Notes: generated by a model from the sequence alone, not told the origin. 64,000 nt of DNA from Microvelia longipes (GCA_018340805.1 JACMZG010000008.1:12690149-12754148); one strand, 5' to 3'; numbered from the stretch's first letter, positions 13,206 through 25,159 are shown. Numbers and translations are program-made.

Positions 13206-14620
13206 TTCAATTCTTTTATTTATTTCTTTAATGATATAGTGGCAGTGCAAGAATACAATTCAAAAAGCTTGAGCCAAGAATTTCTTATTTAAAATTAGAA
13301 GAATGTACCGGGAAACTGTAATGTGGGGCAACAAAAGAAGACACATTATAAATTATTATAAGCTAAATTCTACATTAATTTATTTCAAACAAACCTTAAA
13401 ATTCTTTTAAATAAATTTTTTATCCTACAACAAAATTGTTCGCTAAGACAGAAGATTATTTAAGAGTTCATATTTTTAGTTTGTTTTATAAAGTTCTATC
13501 TATTGTTTAACCACAAAACATTTATTGAAATGTTCAAATATTTAAGAAAGGATTTAATAATCATTGGCTTTCCTAACACTGTTTGTGGTTAACCACAAAC
13601 TCGGCTTTGAGAGTATCTTCATATCGAGCCGGTGTCTACTCTATACAAAATATTAGTCCCTCGCCATAGCAAAGAGTAAAAGTAAACACTGTATAAATAT
13701 TGTTTTAGCGAATTTTATTCGAAAAAAAATCGCTTATGAAGTAAGCATGGTGGAAGTCGGACCCGAGAGAGTGTCGGAAATCTGTATTAAAAGTTCCAAT
13801 TCACGAAAAAATACGTGTCACAAAAATTATTTAATAACCGGTTTAATGACCTTACAGCAACCTGGGTTTAATAAAGTACCATTTTTGATATGTTAGAAAT
13901 ATTATTCCATTCGAAATATTACAGCGTGTGTATGTATGTATGTATGTATGTATATATTCCATAATAAGCATAGGAAAAAATAAAAGCAACATAACTTGTT
14001 TTGCTGTCATTTATTGATGTTATAACACTTTCAATTATTTATCTTTTTGAGTGAAGTATAAAGTTCATATTAAACAGAGGTGTTTGATGACTGCCCGCTT
14101 CGCGACCAAAACATGGCGTGCCATCGGCCCGTTTGGAACAATTTCTTTGTGTGTTTTTTGTTGACTTCATTATTATTTTATAATACAAGGCGTTTTTCTA
14201 TGTAATGAAATATGCAAAACCCAAATTATATAAATATTCTAAAATATATTATTCTAAAATAAAATACATACACCTACTCTTAATAAAAAAAGTTGTACTA
14301 CAGTTTGCGCTTGGATTGGTTATGTATAAACTACTTATTGCTATTTATGTCTGGTTAACTACTAAATACTGTAGTTTATGTTAGGGCAGCGTTTTGATAA
14401 ACATTATATGCAGTTTACTTTATGCGTTAGGTTACTAAACTATTTATTTTGTTTACGTGGGGTTAGGGTTGATTACATATAAAATTGTTTATTAGGAGGT
14501 TTCAGGCAAAGTACATCAAAGTTGATACCTACACGGTAATGAATGTATCATCTCTAGGTTCAATAAATGTTGCTGAAAGGGTGTCTCTAAATAAAACAAA
14601 GTAGCCAAAAAAGCTATTTA
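13206..14620. other. Spacer between two oppositely oriented family copies
   Basis: No gene was recognised. It contains a short GTAT microsatellite (13926-13955) and a GC-richer patch at 14090-14135 with a GCTTCGC heptamer (14097-14103). The flanking family copies A (+) and B (-) form a widely spaced inverted pair. Confidence 0.5.
13926..13955. repeat. (GTAT)n microsatellite
   Basis: About five to six tandem tetranucleotide units, merging into tatata. Confidence 0.85.
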
Positions 14621-15394
14621 GTACCTCGGAGCTATTCCCCATCACATCGGATTCGCTACGCTCATCCTCCCAACTTCACACTTGCTCCGCTCGTTCTCAG
14701 ATTATACAATTCGTCAAATAATGCAACACCTCTTCGGACTCGCTTCGTTCCTTCTCAGATAGTACATACAACTGTTTCATTTGCAACAGTCACCCATCCA
14801 GGCACTGCCCACGCTCGATGCTGCTTAACGTTTATGATCCAAAAAAACCATAGATATACCTGTATTGTAACGAAACTTAGTACTCTTATTTATTACGTCA
14901 AGAAATGCACTAAATTGTACTAAATTTCAACACAATTGGATTGTTTTTCGATTTTTTTATTTAAAAAAAAAATAGTACACAAGTAATATGATGAAAATTG
15001 AACTAATGCTGATAATGAGATGAAGCTTAGCACATATGTTAGTCTTATACATAGTCACATGCGTGTTTAATCTCAACCCGATTTCATCAATTTTCCGCGT
15101 TTTATGATTTTTTGAAATTTTTGTTGTCATTATTGCGAATTAATGACGTCATAAAAATATATTCCAAATAGCACAACTACAGCGGTAAACTGACTTTTTA
15201 CAAAGACTCAACTCTTTAGCATAAATACACTAGGAGCTACGATGATAATAGACACAATATGCAGACAGACAACTATGTAAAAACCACTCAGGAGGCTATA
15301 AAAACACCAAAAAACGGATTATTCCGGTGACATCCCGGATTCGAATTTTTTTCAAACACAATACTTTTCCTTTACGGTATTAATGAGGAAAAGT
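14621..15394 (-). mobile_element. Dispersed family 5S-R, copy B (most complete)
   Basis: Read on the minus strand this copy has all family blocks in order: 5' end acttttcctcat with an ataccgta core, gaatccgggatgtcacc, a central tgtctattatcatcg block, a gacgtcattaa block, gcggaaaattgatgaaatc, the attatcagcattagttcaat block, the 5S-like segment, then the tail with agcgaagcgag-type motifs and a gatgtgatggg end. The outermost bases at the two ends (acttttcctcat and atgaggaaaagt in better copies) are inverted, so the family has a short terminal inverted repeat of about 12 bp. No open frame of note is present. Length is 774 bp, which I take as near full length. Confidence 0.85.
14776..14829 (-). 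other. 5S rRNA-like segment in copy B
   Basis: The minus strand reads gttaagcagcatcgagcg and then cctggatgggtgac, the closest match in the window to the box A to box C region of 5S rRNA. The usual 5S sequence after box C is missing. Confidence 0.75.
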
Positions 15395-16845
15395 AATAAA
15401 TAATCTAAATATCAATACCTTTATAAACAAATAAATTTATATTATTTAATCAAATAAATAACTTTGTGAAACATTAAAATAGATAGTATTAATATTTTCA
15501 CTAAGAAACTTTGCAAAGCAATATTAAATTTTGAAATCATAGAATTTCGTAACTATAATTGGAAAGTTTGACTATTTAATGGTAATATTTTATATTTATT
15601 ACCAGGCAGGGCAAGTTGTTACACCTGTGACACTTGTTTATATTTATAATCAAGTGAATGTGCATTTAAAAAAATATTTATAGGTGTAAATGTTGTACTG
15701 TAGCTTTATTTAGTAACACTGCACATAATATATATTCATATTTCAAGTTTGATCCAAATAAAGTAATAATTATATTTAGGAGAAATAGTAAAGAATATAC
15801 AGAGTAAAATAAAAAATATAAGAGGTCCCAATAAAGTGTTTCAATAATAATAAATATGTGTGTAATTTTGATTATCTTAGATTAAATAATTTGAGACATC
15901 ATTTGTTTTTTTTATGCCAAAATAACATAGAGTGGATCATAGAGTATAAAACAGCATTAGACCGACTTCCTTCAATCAGGTTAGTAAGTCTGAAACCACC
16001 GAACACACCAATTAGGACTAAACAACAAGGATGTTCAGACGCAAGGACACACTACGAATAAAATAAGAAAATTCATCCAGCCTACACAAATTTTCAAGTT
16101 GCTTTCCTAAATTTTCACTGCAATGCTCCCAATGACAAATACGCGGACTTAGTCAGAGACTAAAAACGAGGGATAGATAATTATAGAATGCTAGAGAATA
16201 ATTAGAGTAATTCTTAAGTTTATCATAATGTTTTTATATAAAGGCTGTATGATGTCGTGAATGGACGGAAAGGTGTCGGTTCCTTTGTCTTCGACTATTA
16301 TATCAGATTTACTAATTTGATTCCAAATAGAACTACCTCAGTGTGTCGACTCCACGCCCAGGTCAAGGTAAAGAGAAAGTGTTAAGAAGGTTAACAAATC
16401 ACAAAGTCATATGTACCAACCTAAAGATACTTCGGTAAAAGACAATGGTAGCTCTTACACTTACAGAAAATTTTTGCTAGAGGCCAAATGCAAAGGTCAT
16501 TTCCTACGAGATTTAAATAATTCATGATAGACTCAACTCTATCCGGAGAACTACTTGTATGTTTTGCATTAAAGTAAGCATGCAACTTACTTGAGTAAAA
16601 TGAAGTAAAACAATAAATGACACAATATAATTGTGCGAGAGACAAAACTCGGTAGTATCAAAATGATATAAAACAATAAACTTGTCGACTTTGAATTTGT
16701 AGAGTCGAAAAAATACGAATAAAGGAAACAAATCTCTTTACTGGAAAGATAATGATAAACATAGCATAGTGATAGTGATAGTGATGTGGGGGGGAGTGGT
16801 AGTAACTACCAGACAAGTAGGCCACGTTGTTGGGCCCTTTTTGCC
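15395..16845. other. AT-rich stretch without a gene
   Basis: No gene was recognised. Minus-strand frames at 16421-16645 and 16522-16731 overlap in different phases and lack motifs. At 16620-16665 a palindromic cacaatataattgtg and a neighbouring aaaactcggtagtatcaaa block both recur near 27752 and 28012, the second in inverted orientation. This suggests the remains of another inverted-repeat element. Confidence 0.45.
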
Positions 16846-16875
16846 AGCTCCCTAAGATAGTGTTCTTAGGGAGCT
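16846..16875. repeat. Perfect 12 bp hairpin
   Basis: agctccctaaga (16846-16857) is exactly inverted at 16864-16875 around a six-base loop. It is GC-richer than its surroundings. Confidence 0.7.
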
Positions 16876-17104
16876 AGCTCTTTATTTCAAGTGTAGGTAT
16901 ATTTCATCTAATCTAGAGAGAAGAGCCGTGAATTTCTATGGTTTCTCTCATGCTTCTTCAAGCAATCACTATTATAGTCTAGAGAAAACTGGGAACAACA
17001 CGTGCTCTCACTGTTAAACCAAACTTCCATAAACTTTAAACTACAAGGCAGAAACAGTATAGTATTATAATGAATCTACAATGAGCATCCTAAATTTTGC
17101 CTAT

Positions 17105-17328
17105 ACCCAGTTTCATTTAGGGTAAGGGATCTTTAACGAGTACCTGACAACGCACAGGCTCGAGACCATCGGCTTTACGTCCCTTCTGAAGGAAGTGGTA
17201 CGCAGAATTTTTATCCCTCTCATAAAAATCCTACAGGCCCGTGCTAGCATTGAACCCATGACTAAAGTCCATTCATTCTGTTTATTGACCGCGTACCTTA
17301 ACCACTTCACCACGGGTGACTCATAAAC
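17105..17328 (-). mobile_element. tRNA-derived SINE
   Basis: On the minus strand a tRNA-like head contains an A-box-like tgaagtggttaaggt and, about 40 bp on, a B-box-like gggttcaatgc. The body continues with a gggacgtaaagccgatgg block and gttgtcaggtactcg, a type of 3' region seen in many insect SINEs and LINEs. A minus-strand open frame of 76 codons across this stretch is incidental. Being tRNA-derived it would be transcribed by pol III; the identity of the parental tRNA and the partner LINE are not known. Confidence 0.6.
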
Positions 17329-17369
17329 ATATAGCATAGTCACTGATTATAAAAACATCTGGTAAGGGG

Positions 17370-17700
17370 TAAACCATATAACTTTTCGTCGCCCTATTAG
17401 ATAAGCTACACTCATCCTCATTCATTCGGATTCGCTTCGCTCGTCCTCAGAATATGAAAACTACCAAATTTATACTCTTGAAGGTCTTCAGAAACACACC
17501 ACTCGTCCTTAGACAGTGAAAAATTTCTCTTTTTCCCAGTGGTCATCCACCAAGGTATTGATCTAGCTCGATACTATTTAACATTAGTAATCTAACAAAA
17601 ACTGTTGATATTCTAATCGTATTGAAACAAAACAAGGTATACTTGTTTACAACATAAAAATATACACTTGTACCATATTTCATTTCAATGCATCCCATCC
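17370..17700 (-). mobile_element. Dispersed family 5S-R, copy C (3' part)
   Basis: The minus strand carries the 3' third of the family: the tacaagtgtat block, a worn 5S-like segment, and two tail motifs of the gacgagcgaagcgaatcc type. An exact GCGAAGC lies at 17434-17440 (minus strand). The 5' two thirds are missing. Confidence 0.75.
17535..17582 (-). other. 5S rRNA-like segment in copy C, degraded
   Basis: Read on the minus strand it keeps gttaaatagtatcgagc and the ggatgaccac core, but has several substitutions relative to copies A, B and I. Confidence 0.5.
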
Positions 17701-18559
17701 TGCTCATCAACTTATTACAGATAAGAGTTAATTAAGTTGAAAGTCTGACGGTTGATCAAAAGTATTTTACTACTTGACGAATGGTAAAGGACACACAATC
17801 ATTAACACTATATTTTTAGTAAGATTTGGCGAATAGATAAATAGAAGGTCATTACTGAATGGAAACAAGCTACAATAGGTACTCTAGACACGCCATATGT
17901 CACGAATACTCAAGTATGAAAAGTAACCTTGCTTGATAACTCTATATAAATACCAATAGATTTTTGGTTTTGAACCAATGTGAAATGTAAAAGTAAAAGG
18001 TACAGCTATAATTGACATGGAGTGAAAATGATTGAGAGGAATTTATTGTGGTCCAAAGTAGCCAGGACAAAATGTTTAAGAATAGAGACGAACACGGGTT
18101 TTCTGGGAGTTTCCTTTAAGTTGAGCAATAAATAAGAATGTCTTAATACACCGCATGTCAGCTAAACAAAAAAACATTTCACTCATTTTAAGTACAAAAT
18201 ACTTCTGCTTTTAGAATTATTTTTATTCCTTAATCACTTCCTAGTACTTGGTGGAGTCGACATATATTATTTTAGTTAAAAAGGTTTGGATTTAATCAAT
18301 TCCACTAGAGTATTGATAATAGATTCCCCCTGAACAATATAATGTTGTCAAAGGAACAGCATTATTAGCGACATTTTCTAAAAAAATATTTGCTAAATAT
18401 TGATTCTTCAGGAGTAGGTATAAATCGTTTCTACATTTTCGTCTTTGTCAATGACTTAGATTTAATAAGGATTTTCTTAATTTTTAACTTAACAGTAAAC
18501 ATACTAGTTTTAGCCAAATTGTATTATATATTTCTTTTTCCTTAAATTTGTGTATTTTT
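17701..18559. other. AT-rich stretch, nothing recognised
   Basis: No gene, RNA or repeat was recognised between family copies C and D. Confidence 0.5.
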
Positions 18560-19216
18560 ACTTTTCCTTATGTATACTGTACGTATAAAGGAAAAGTACT
18601 GTGATTACAAAAAAAAATCGAAACCTGGAGTGATTATAACAAAATTGTCTATCTGTAAGTGTGTGGGTGTCTGTCAAATCAAAGTCCCCAGTGTATTTAT
18701 GCTATAGAATTAAAGCTTGGTTCAAAAATCTAACGTATGGTCAAGTTGTGCCATCGGGAAAATATTTTATTGCGCCATTAAATGGCATTAATAACTCATA
18801 AAAGGCGGAAAAATTAAATACAATTTTATAAGAAATAATAAAAAGCGAACGAGGTTTCGATCGATTTGAAATTCACCATGCATGTCCAAATAAATATATA
18901 ATCCACCATATATAATACAAATAAATGTGATAAGTTTCATCTCAATATCAGCATTAGTTCAATGTATCAAATGACTTGAATACGTTTTGTAAAAAATATA
19001 AAAATAATTCAATTCAGCTGAAATTCGGTACAAGTGTATCCCTCCCTACACGTAATAAATAAGTTTACAAAGAGTTGTTTCAATACATCATGTTTATCTA
19101 CTGTTTTTGTTAGCTCATAGAAGATATGCAACATTAAGCGAGGTCAGTGCATGGATAGATAACCGCTGGGAATAAAACGAATGTAATTACTGTCTGAGGA
19201 CGAGCGAAGCGTGTGA
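18560..19216 (+). mobile_element. Dispersed family 5S-R, copy D
   Basis: It starts with acttttcctta, a gtatactgtacgtata core and the inverted aaggaaaagt, so the family's 5' hairpin is well shown here. Blocks follow in family order: tgtgtgggtgtctgtc, a cattaataa block, a long middle, atctcaatatcagcatt, the 5S-like segment and one tail motif with an exact GCGAAGC at 19204-19210. It ends early in a poly-T run, so the last ~100 bp are missing. Confidence 0.8.
19122..19176 (+). other. 5S rRNA-like segment in copy D
   Basis: Contains aagcgaggtcagtgcatgg and ataaccgctgggaat, which matches the second half of the 5S internal control region. The box A side is altered (atgcaacatt). Confidence 0.6.
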
Positions 19217-20571
19217 GAAAATGTTTTTTTTTTTTAGTTGACAGTATTATTAAGAAAGAAATTGCGTAAAAACTACTTTTGTGTATCATCAATTTCCTTT
19301 ACCTAAAAAACTCATAAATATCTTCGTCACCCGGATAAGATTGTCAGTGAAAGCTTTAATATGACTCTTATTTGAACAAAGTGGAAATTTCATCAGACTC
19401 GTGCCTTACTAGAAAAAAAACATTGAAGACGTGAGTATATAAGAAACAATATACAGCTACGTATGTCACGTAAGCCTTAAGGAAAAACATAAACTTCTCA
19501 GTGGATGGAAAGTCAAAATATCGTTCAGAGGGACAATTTCAGGACACGTATCCAGGATGAAAGTCAACCGCTCTGCTAACCATATTTGATTTATATAAGT
19601 GATATTATTACATTTTGTCAACACGTAGCTCTTATCAAATAATTAAAATCAACTTCTAAAAGAATAAAAACGGAACTTGAACAAAAGAAGTGTTTATTTA
19701 ATCAGAAGTTAAACAAAGATTTTGGGGGTAAGAAAGTTTGAATCGTGTCTTGAGATAGCTGTGTTGAGTTGATTTTATGTTTAGATTTTCGTTATGATTG
19801 TGATAACATCAGGTAGTACTTAGGAATTGTAAAACAGAGTCTGATTACTAAAACTAGTTGGCTTTTGACACATGGAAGTTATCATAATTCTGTTTTTATA
19901 AAAAAATATATTTATTCTGTTAGCACAATGGTGACAAACTTTTAAAAACGACCATATTATTACTTAAGGATGGTAACTTATTTTGTATTTGAAACAGAAC
20001 AAAACTATATTGGTGACTTGTATGCCAATTTATTACAGAGATACCATATGGTAGCCTATATTTGATTTTAAAAAACACTGGGACAGTAATATTGTAACGA
20101 GCAAAAGTACTCTTTACTTGATTTGAATATTAAATAGATGGTCTAATTTTTTTTGTAAACATCTTAACAACTTTTTTTGTTTAATTGGAAATGATAAAAA
20201 ATCACTCTATTTTGTAAATGCATTATATGATATAGAATTTATCATTATCAATTCTAATAAATGTTATGAAATGCAAATTCAATAAATAGGATACATAAAA
20301 ATATTATAATAATTGGTTTGTCTTTGGCTAGAAGGATGATACAAATTTAAGTTCAAGATATCAAATATTATTATGATTATTATTATAATTTTTGTTTTAA
20401 TTATTCCATTTATTTCTTTTTCATTATAGTATTATGAGATTTTTAAAAACAAAGCAATAAAATGTATAAATAGCACATCAATTAAATTTGCATCACTATT
20501 TTTTGTCATTAATATCAAAGATTGTACATAAATAGGCACCCAACATTTTTGGATTCCCGGAGACTACTCTT
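19217..20571. other. AT-rich stretch, nothing recognised
   Basis: No gene, RNA or interspersed repeat was recognised. Confidence 0.5.
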
Positions 20572-21140
20572 TTTAGAGAGGAGAGGAGACCACTCATTTC
20601 ATGAAGGAGTGGAGACCACTCGCTTCAGAGAGAAGAGAATACCGCTCACTTTAGAGAGGAACGGTGACCACTCATTTTAGAGAGGAATGGAAACCCGCAC
20701 TTTAGATGGAATGGAGACCACTAGCTTCAGAGAGGAAAGAAGACCGCTCGCTTCAGAGAGGAAATAAGACCGCTCACTTTGGAGAGGAGTAGAGACTACT
20801 CACTTTAGAGAGGAGTGGAGACCACACACTAGAGACCACTCACTTTAGAGAGGAGTGGAGACCACTCACTTTAGAGAGGAGTGGAGACCACTCACTTTGG
20901 AGACCACTCACTTTAGAGAGGAGTGGAGACCACTCACTTTAGAGAGGAGTGGAGACCACCTCACTTTAGAGAGGAGTGGAGACACTCACTTTAGAGAGGA
21001 GTGGAGAGAGGAGTGGAGACCACTCACTTTAGAGAGGAGGAGTAGAGACCACTCACACCACTCACTTTAGAGAGGAGTGGAGACCACTCACTTTAGAGAG
21101 GAATGCGGATATCACTCACTTTAAAGAGAAGTGGAAACTA
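20572..21140 (+). repeat. Minisatellite, 26 bp unit
   Basis: About twenty tandem units built on ttagagaggagtggagacc plus actcact. Outer units at both ends are the most diverged (for example cgcttcagagaggaaa near 20750), and the central units are nearly identical, with a few truncated or merged units around 20890 and 21000. This pattern fits unequal exchange acting on the middle of the array. The 71-codon frame across it is a by-product of the repeat. Confidence 0.95.
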
Positions 21141-22106
21141 GCCTGAGAATAATTTTAGTTCGTGCACTAAATAATGACCCTGTATGGATATAGCTGGTTC
21201 GATTTATAGTAGAGGACTAAAACATGCTGCTTATATGCAGTTTTTATAGTAAGCAGGGTGCAAATATTGCTCTAAAATTCTTTATAATAAATCAATAAAT
21301 TAATATTCTATGTGACATTGTGCTGCTGTTAATGATCCATAGCTATATATTTTGAAGATACGAAAGATAAACAATGATGACAAATAACTAAGGAAATCAT
21401 GACATGCTCATTCGACTAACTTGTTTACAAACGACATGAATATCAAATATAAGTACTTAAGTATAATATTCAGCTCGAAAAAAACAATTTATTTTTATTC
21501 AATAACCGGATTGTTAGTATGTTTTGTCGAAAGCAAGATGACCTCTCACCTGTTACATTTTAGCTAAAAAATGATCACACTGTCAGACACAGTGAATAAT
21601 ATTTTATTATTAATGATTCCATACTTCGTTATGATGTAATCTTACCAAATTTATTTTTTGTCAACGTTTCGTTGCTGTTGTTACATCAACAGAATATTAA
21701 TGATAAGATTATTTATAGAATATGATTTCAACAAGGAAGTGATTGGTTCGAGTCAATATACTTTTGATAATGGTTTCCTTCAAGGACTTATGATGAGACA
21801 TATTGTATTTAATGTTTGTCCCATCAAGTTCTGTCATACCCAATACTTAATGCTTTGATTTCATTTTTATTCATTTACAGGTCGGTTGTTTATGTTTTCA
21901 TTTAAAGATGATGAGTTATGGTTACTAAATCATTTGTAAAATAATGGTTTATCGTTACAATATTTTTTTTTTAATTCTAATGTTAATTAATTTCATGCCA
22001 TTAGAGTAAATGCTGTCTATTATTAGTAATAATATTATTTATAACCGGATTATATTTTGAAAAGAAGTATATATTTTAGGATCTGTCTATATTTTAGAAG
22101 AAGTCT
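21141..22106. other. AT-rich stretch, nothing recognised
   Basis: No gene or repeat was recognised. The 66-codon frame at 21658-21858 has no motif and no clear splice context. Confidence 0.5.
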
Positions 22107-22205
22107 TAGGCCCGTATTCAAAGATATCTATCTCCTAACATTCTCCTTGTTCCTTAAGGAGAATGTTAGAAAAATGTTAGGAAGATGTCTTTGAATACGG
22201 GCCTA
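22107..22205. mobile_element. Small foldback MITE with 18-19 bp perfect inverted ends
   Basis: taggcccgtattcaaaga at 22107-22124 is exactly inverted at the right end, ending at 22205. Inside, a second stem pairs taacattctcctt with aaggagaatgtta. The whole 99 bp therefore folds on itself. The outer TA on each side could be a TA target duplication, and GGCCCGTATT-type ends would fit a Harbinger- or mariner-like parent, but neither is proven. The near-perfect ends suggest a fairly young insertion. Confidence 0.75.
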
Positions 22206-23979
22206 TATCTCGTATTATAGATTAATGAATCTGAGTTTTACACTTGAAACTGTGGTGTCAGAACATTTTTAATTAATCTGTTTATTTTTTCCGCAGAGTT
22301 TTGTACAGATTCTGAATTCCTCAGAAGTATTCTTATAATGAAATTTTATTTTGGGATGTGTTCGGACATTTTTAAAGATACCCCAAAAGTCCTCTAACTT
22401 TGCCTCATAGCTGCGATTGTAGTATACTAAAACGTGTCCCGTATTTTGTTTTCGTTAAAATCTTCGTAGGAATATATAATTTCAAAAATTCTTTCCAGAA
22501 ATTTTTTTGTTAAAACCAAATTTATTTTTTGTAAGAGGACTTTGCTTTTTAAATTTTTTAATATTGTAAATAATGAAGATTTAGGCACAGTACTTTGTTA
22601 TCCGTTAAGCGCGAAAATAAATTCGATAGCAGATCCACAGGTTAGTTAGAATTCTCAACAACATTCACCTATTAATTAATTTCACTTATCTCTAGATATA
22701 ATCGAATTGATAGTACGTTCACTTCTTTTAAAATTGCGATATCAAATTATCACATGCATCTAATGTTCTAGAATAGTATATCTAGGTACACAGTGTAGAG
22801 AATAGAGTGTCTCAACATTCACTATAAATGACACTGTGTAACACTCCTACGCCATGTGTACTAGTCTTATTCAAAATGGCATAAAATAGGTCATATTTAA
22901 CTTTTAAACACTTTAAAATATTTTATAAAAACCAAGTTGTCTCAATATTTATATTGACGAGACTAGACTAGCCTTATACCTACAGTTAAAACTATTTTTC
23001 AATCGCTCAAAATTTTTTTTTTCATAATTATAGAATCAACAATCCCTCTCCGCACAAACGAGAGTTGCTAAAAAATATAAACATATTTGGTTTTCCCTTT
23101 AAATTCCCTAAAAGACATGTACAATTTGTATTAATACAAAATGTGCTTAAACTAATAATTAATTAATTGCGACAGACCGATATAAATTATGCAATATATT
23201 TTCCTCTGAGTTTTAGCTTTTTGATTGTGCTCTTATGTAAAGTTGTTTTAAAAGTGATAATTGATTGTTACAGACTGCGCAATTCTATTTCAATTTGAGG
23301 AATTTCTATTTGAGCAATTCTAGCATTGTGATACATTTGGCATTGCAATTTGATACATTATACTGCGTGTTTTGGCTTCTTGGGTAGGTTCTAATGAGAA
23401 ATTTTCTGGCTTCAACAAATAAAAATATAGTTATAGCTATGTTGGTAGCAATGAGTAATGAAGACTAACGCTATTAATTGATCAAGTCACTTCACCTTAA
23501 TACACATAAATATCTCATTAATACAATATTGAAGAGGTAATAATGCATTAGTTAATATTCGATCAGCAATTAACGCCAATATCTATTGTCTTTAATTGTT
23601 TTTAATAAAATGACTATAATTAATTTTGACCTTTATAACTTATTTTAAAAATATTTCCCCTTCATAAATTTAAATTTGGATTACTGTTACTATAGTAGTC
23701 ATCGTGGAATTTATTCCAAAATATATTTGAAGGACCGGTATTGATTTTGGGCAATAAAGATACCATCCTTGAGAGTGCAAAAAATGTGCACGGAGAAAAG
23801 TGTCACGCCTTGACACACTTCCTCTTATTTTTAAAATTTATTTATGCGTTTGCTTTTTATATAAATTTTAAAATAAATTATTTTTTAATGGTTTTTAAGG
23901 GTGTATTATTTTTATTAAACTTCACAATGCATTAAAAGTTCTTTGAAGATAATATTTTATTTCTTAAATAATAGTTATT
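22206..23979. other. AT-rich stretch, nothing firm
   Basis: No gene was recognised. A plus-strand 64-codon frame (23741-23935) has no motif. The stretch at 23750-23825 contains tgtcacgccttgacaca, a small palindrome, and may belong to an older, larger version of the foldback element that follows. Confidence 0.45.
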
Positions 23980-24094
23980 TATGCCATAAGGCTGAGAAGT
24001 GTGTCTTTATGTCACGGCAATTAGATTTACCGACGAGCGAAGCGAGTCGGGAAAAATTGCCAAGGCATAAAGACATTCTCAGCCGGATGGCATA
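23980..24094. mobile_element. 115 bp foldback MITE with a GCGAAGC mini-hairpin apex
   Basis: The ends tatgcc and ggcata, the ggctgagaa/ttctcagcc pair, the tctttatg/cataaaga pair and the ggcaatt/aattgcc pair are nested inverted repeats. At the exact centre, 24030-24050 reads CCGAC, GA, GCGAAGC, GA, GTCGG. The outer five bases pair perfectly, the two GA steps face each other as tandem G-A mismatches, and the core GCGAAGC is the heptamer known to form a very stable mini-hairpin in single-stranded DNA. The terminal TA may be the target duplication. No coding capacity. Confidence 0.75.
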
Positions 24095-25159
24095 CACTAT
24101 TTTTTTTGAGGTTGCACTCTTTAAATAAAGCACTCATTAAAAAAAAATCAAAAAATAGCACTCATTACTTGATTGCTACTTTACTTGCTTGCGCTATATA
24201 CTTAATTGAAAAAAAATACGTCCAATTATTATTAACTCCATATTATCGCCGTCATTAAATTCATCCATAGCTTCACACTTTTACTCAAAAATGTAAAAGC
24301 TTTACAAATAAACACACAAAAATTGTCAATTAGAACACCTTTTAAAAACGAAAAAAAAAATTAGTCTACGAACAAAAACAGAAACAAAATGAACGTTTTT
24401 AAATAAAGCTCATGAAGGTTTAACACAGATTGTTTTTTGAACACGCTACATTACAGTAATGGCGGCAACATACTTTTACGTCCTAGGAGTTTTTTTACAT
24501 TTATTATTGTCCTCGGAGGTGAAAAGTACTAAATAACTTCCTATAACAATAATGATTGGCTTCTCATCCTAAAAACGGTCCAATAAAGTGCTCAATTACG
24601 TACTACCTCAAAAAAAGATAATTTTTTTACTTTTTGGAGTCACTATTTAGCTGTTGCACTGTTAATTACGAAACTAACATCGCAGTTTTGCAATGTTAAA
24701 ATTAGTTTGGGTTATAGTTTTAGTTAGAAGAAAAGATCCTGTTTAGGCATTAATAGCTAGTTTAAATTTTATTTTTACATTTTTAAATATGTAAAAGTTT
24801 AAAAATTTTTTTAAAAGTAAAAAATCTAAAAGTTTTAAAAATCTATCATTTATGATGCTTCTGTTTTCGCAATATTAAAAGCACTTATTTGATAAATTTT
24901 TAATACTAGAGTTTGATGAGTGGAACATATTTCTAAATAAACCTCAAAGTGAAGTGTCCATAGATAATACTAAAAATGTTTTAGTAAAATCTGTGGAAAC
25001 AGTGGGCAAAGTAATTTTTGCAATAAAAAAAAAATAGTAAACAATATGATGAATGCTAATCAACCTAAACATTGCAATGTAATAATATTAATGTTGAAAC
25101 AAAGAAAAAAACCATGAAAATAAAACCACTAAGCCTAAAATTTTATTTGTAAAAGCTTA
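24095..25159. other. AT-rich stretch, nothing recognised
   Basis: No gene was recognised. The last ~150 bp could be a badly worn upstream part of the retrotransposon relic that begins near 25160, but no motif can be read there. Confidence 0.45.

Noticed and set aside
14776..14829. Functional 5S rRNA gene
   Set aside because: Only the 3' half of the 5S sequence is present, it is embedded in a dispersed repeat, and the sequence departs from 5S after box C. No terminator-flanked 120 bp gene exists.
17113..17343. 76-codon minus-strand protein
   Set aside because: It coincides with a tRNA-derived SINE that has A- and B-box-like motifs.
20855..21070. 71-codon frame with repeated residues
   Set aside because: Lies wholly inside the 26 bp minisatellite.
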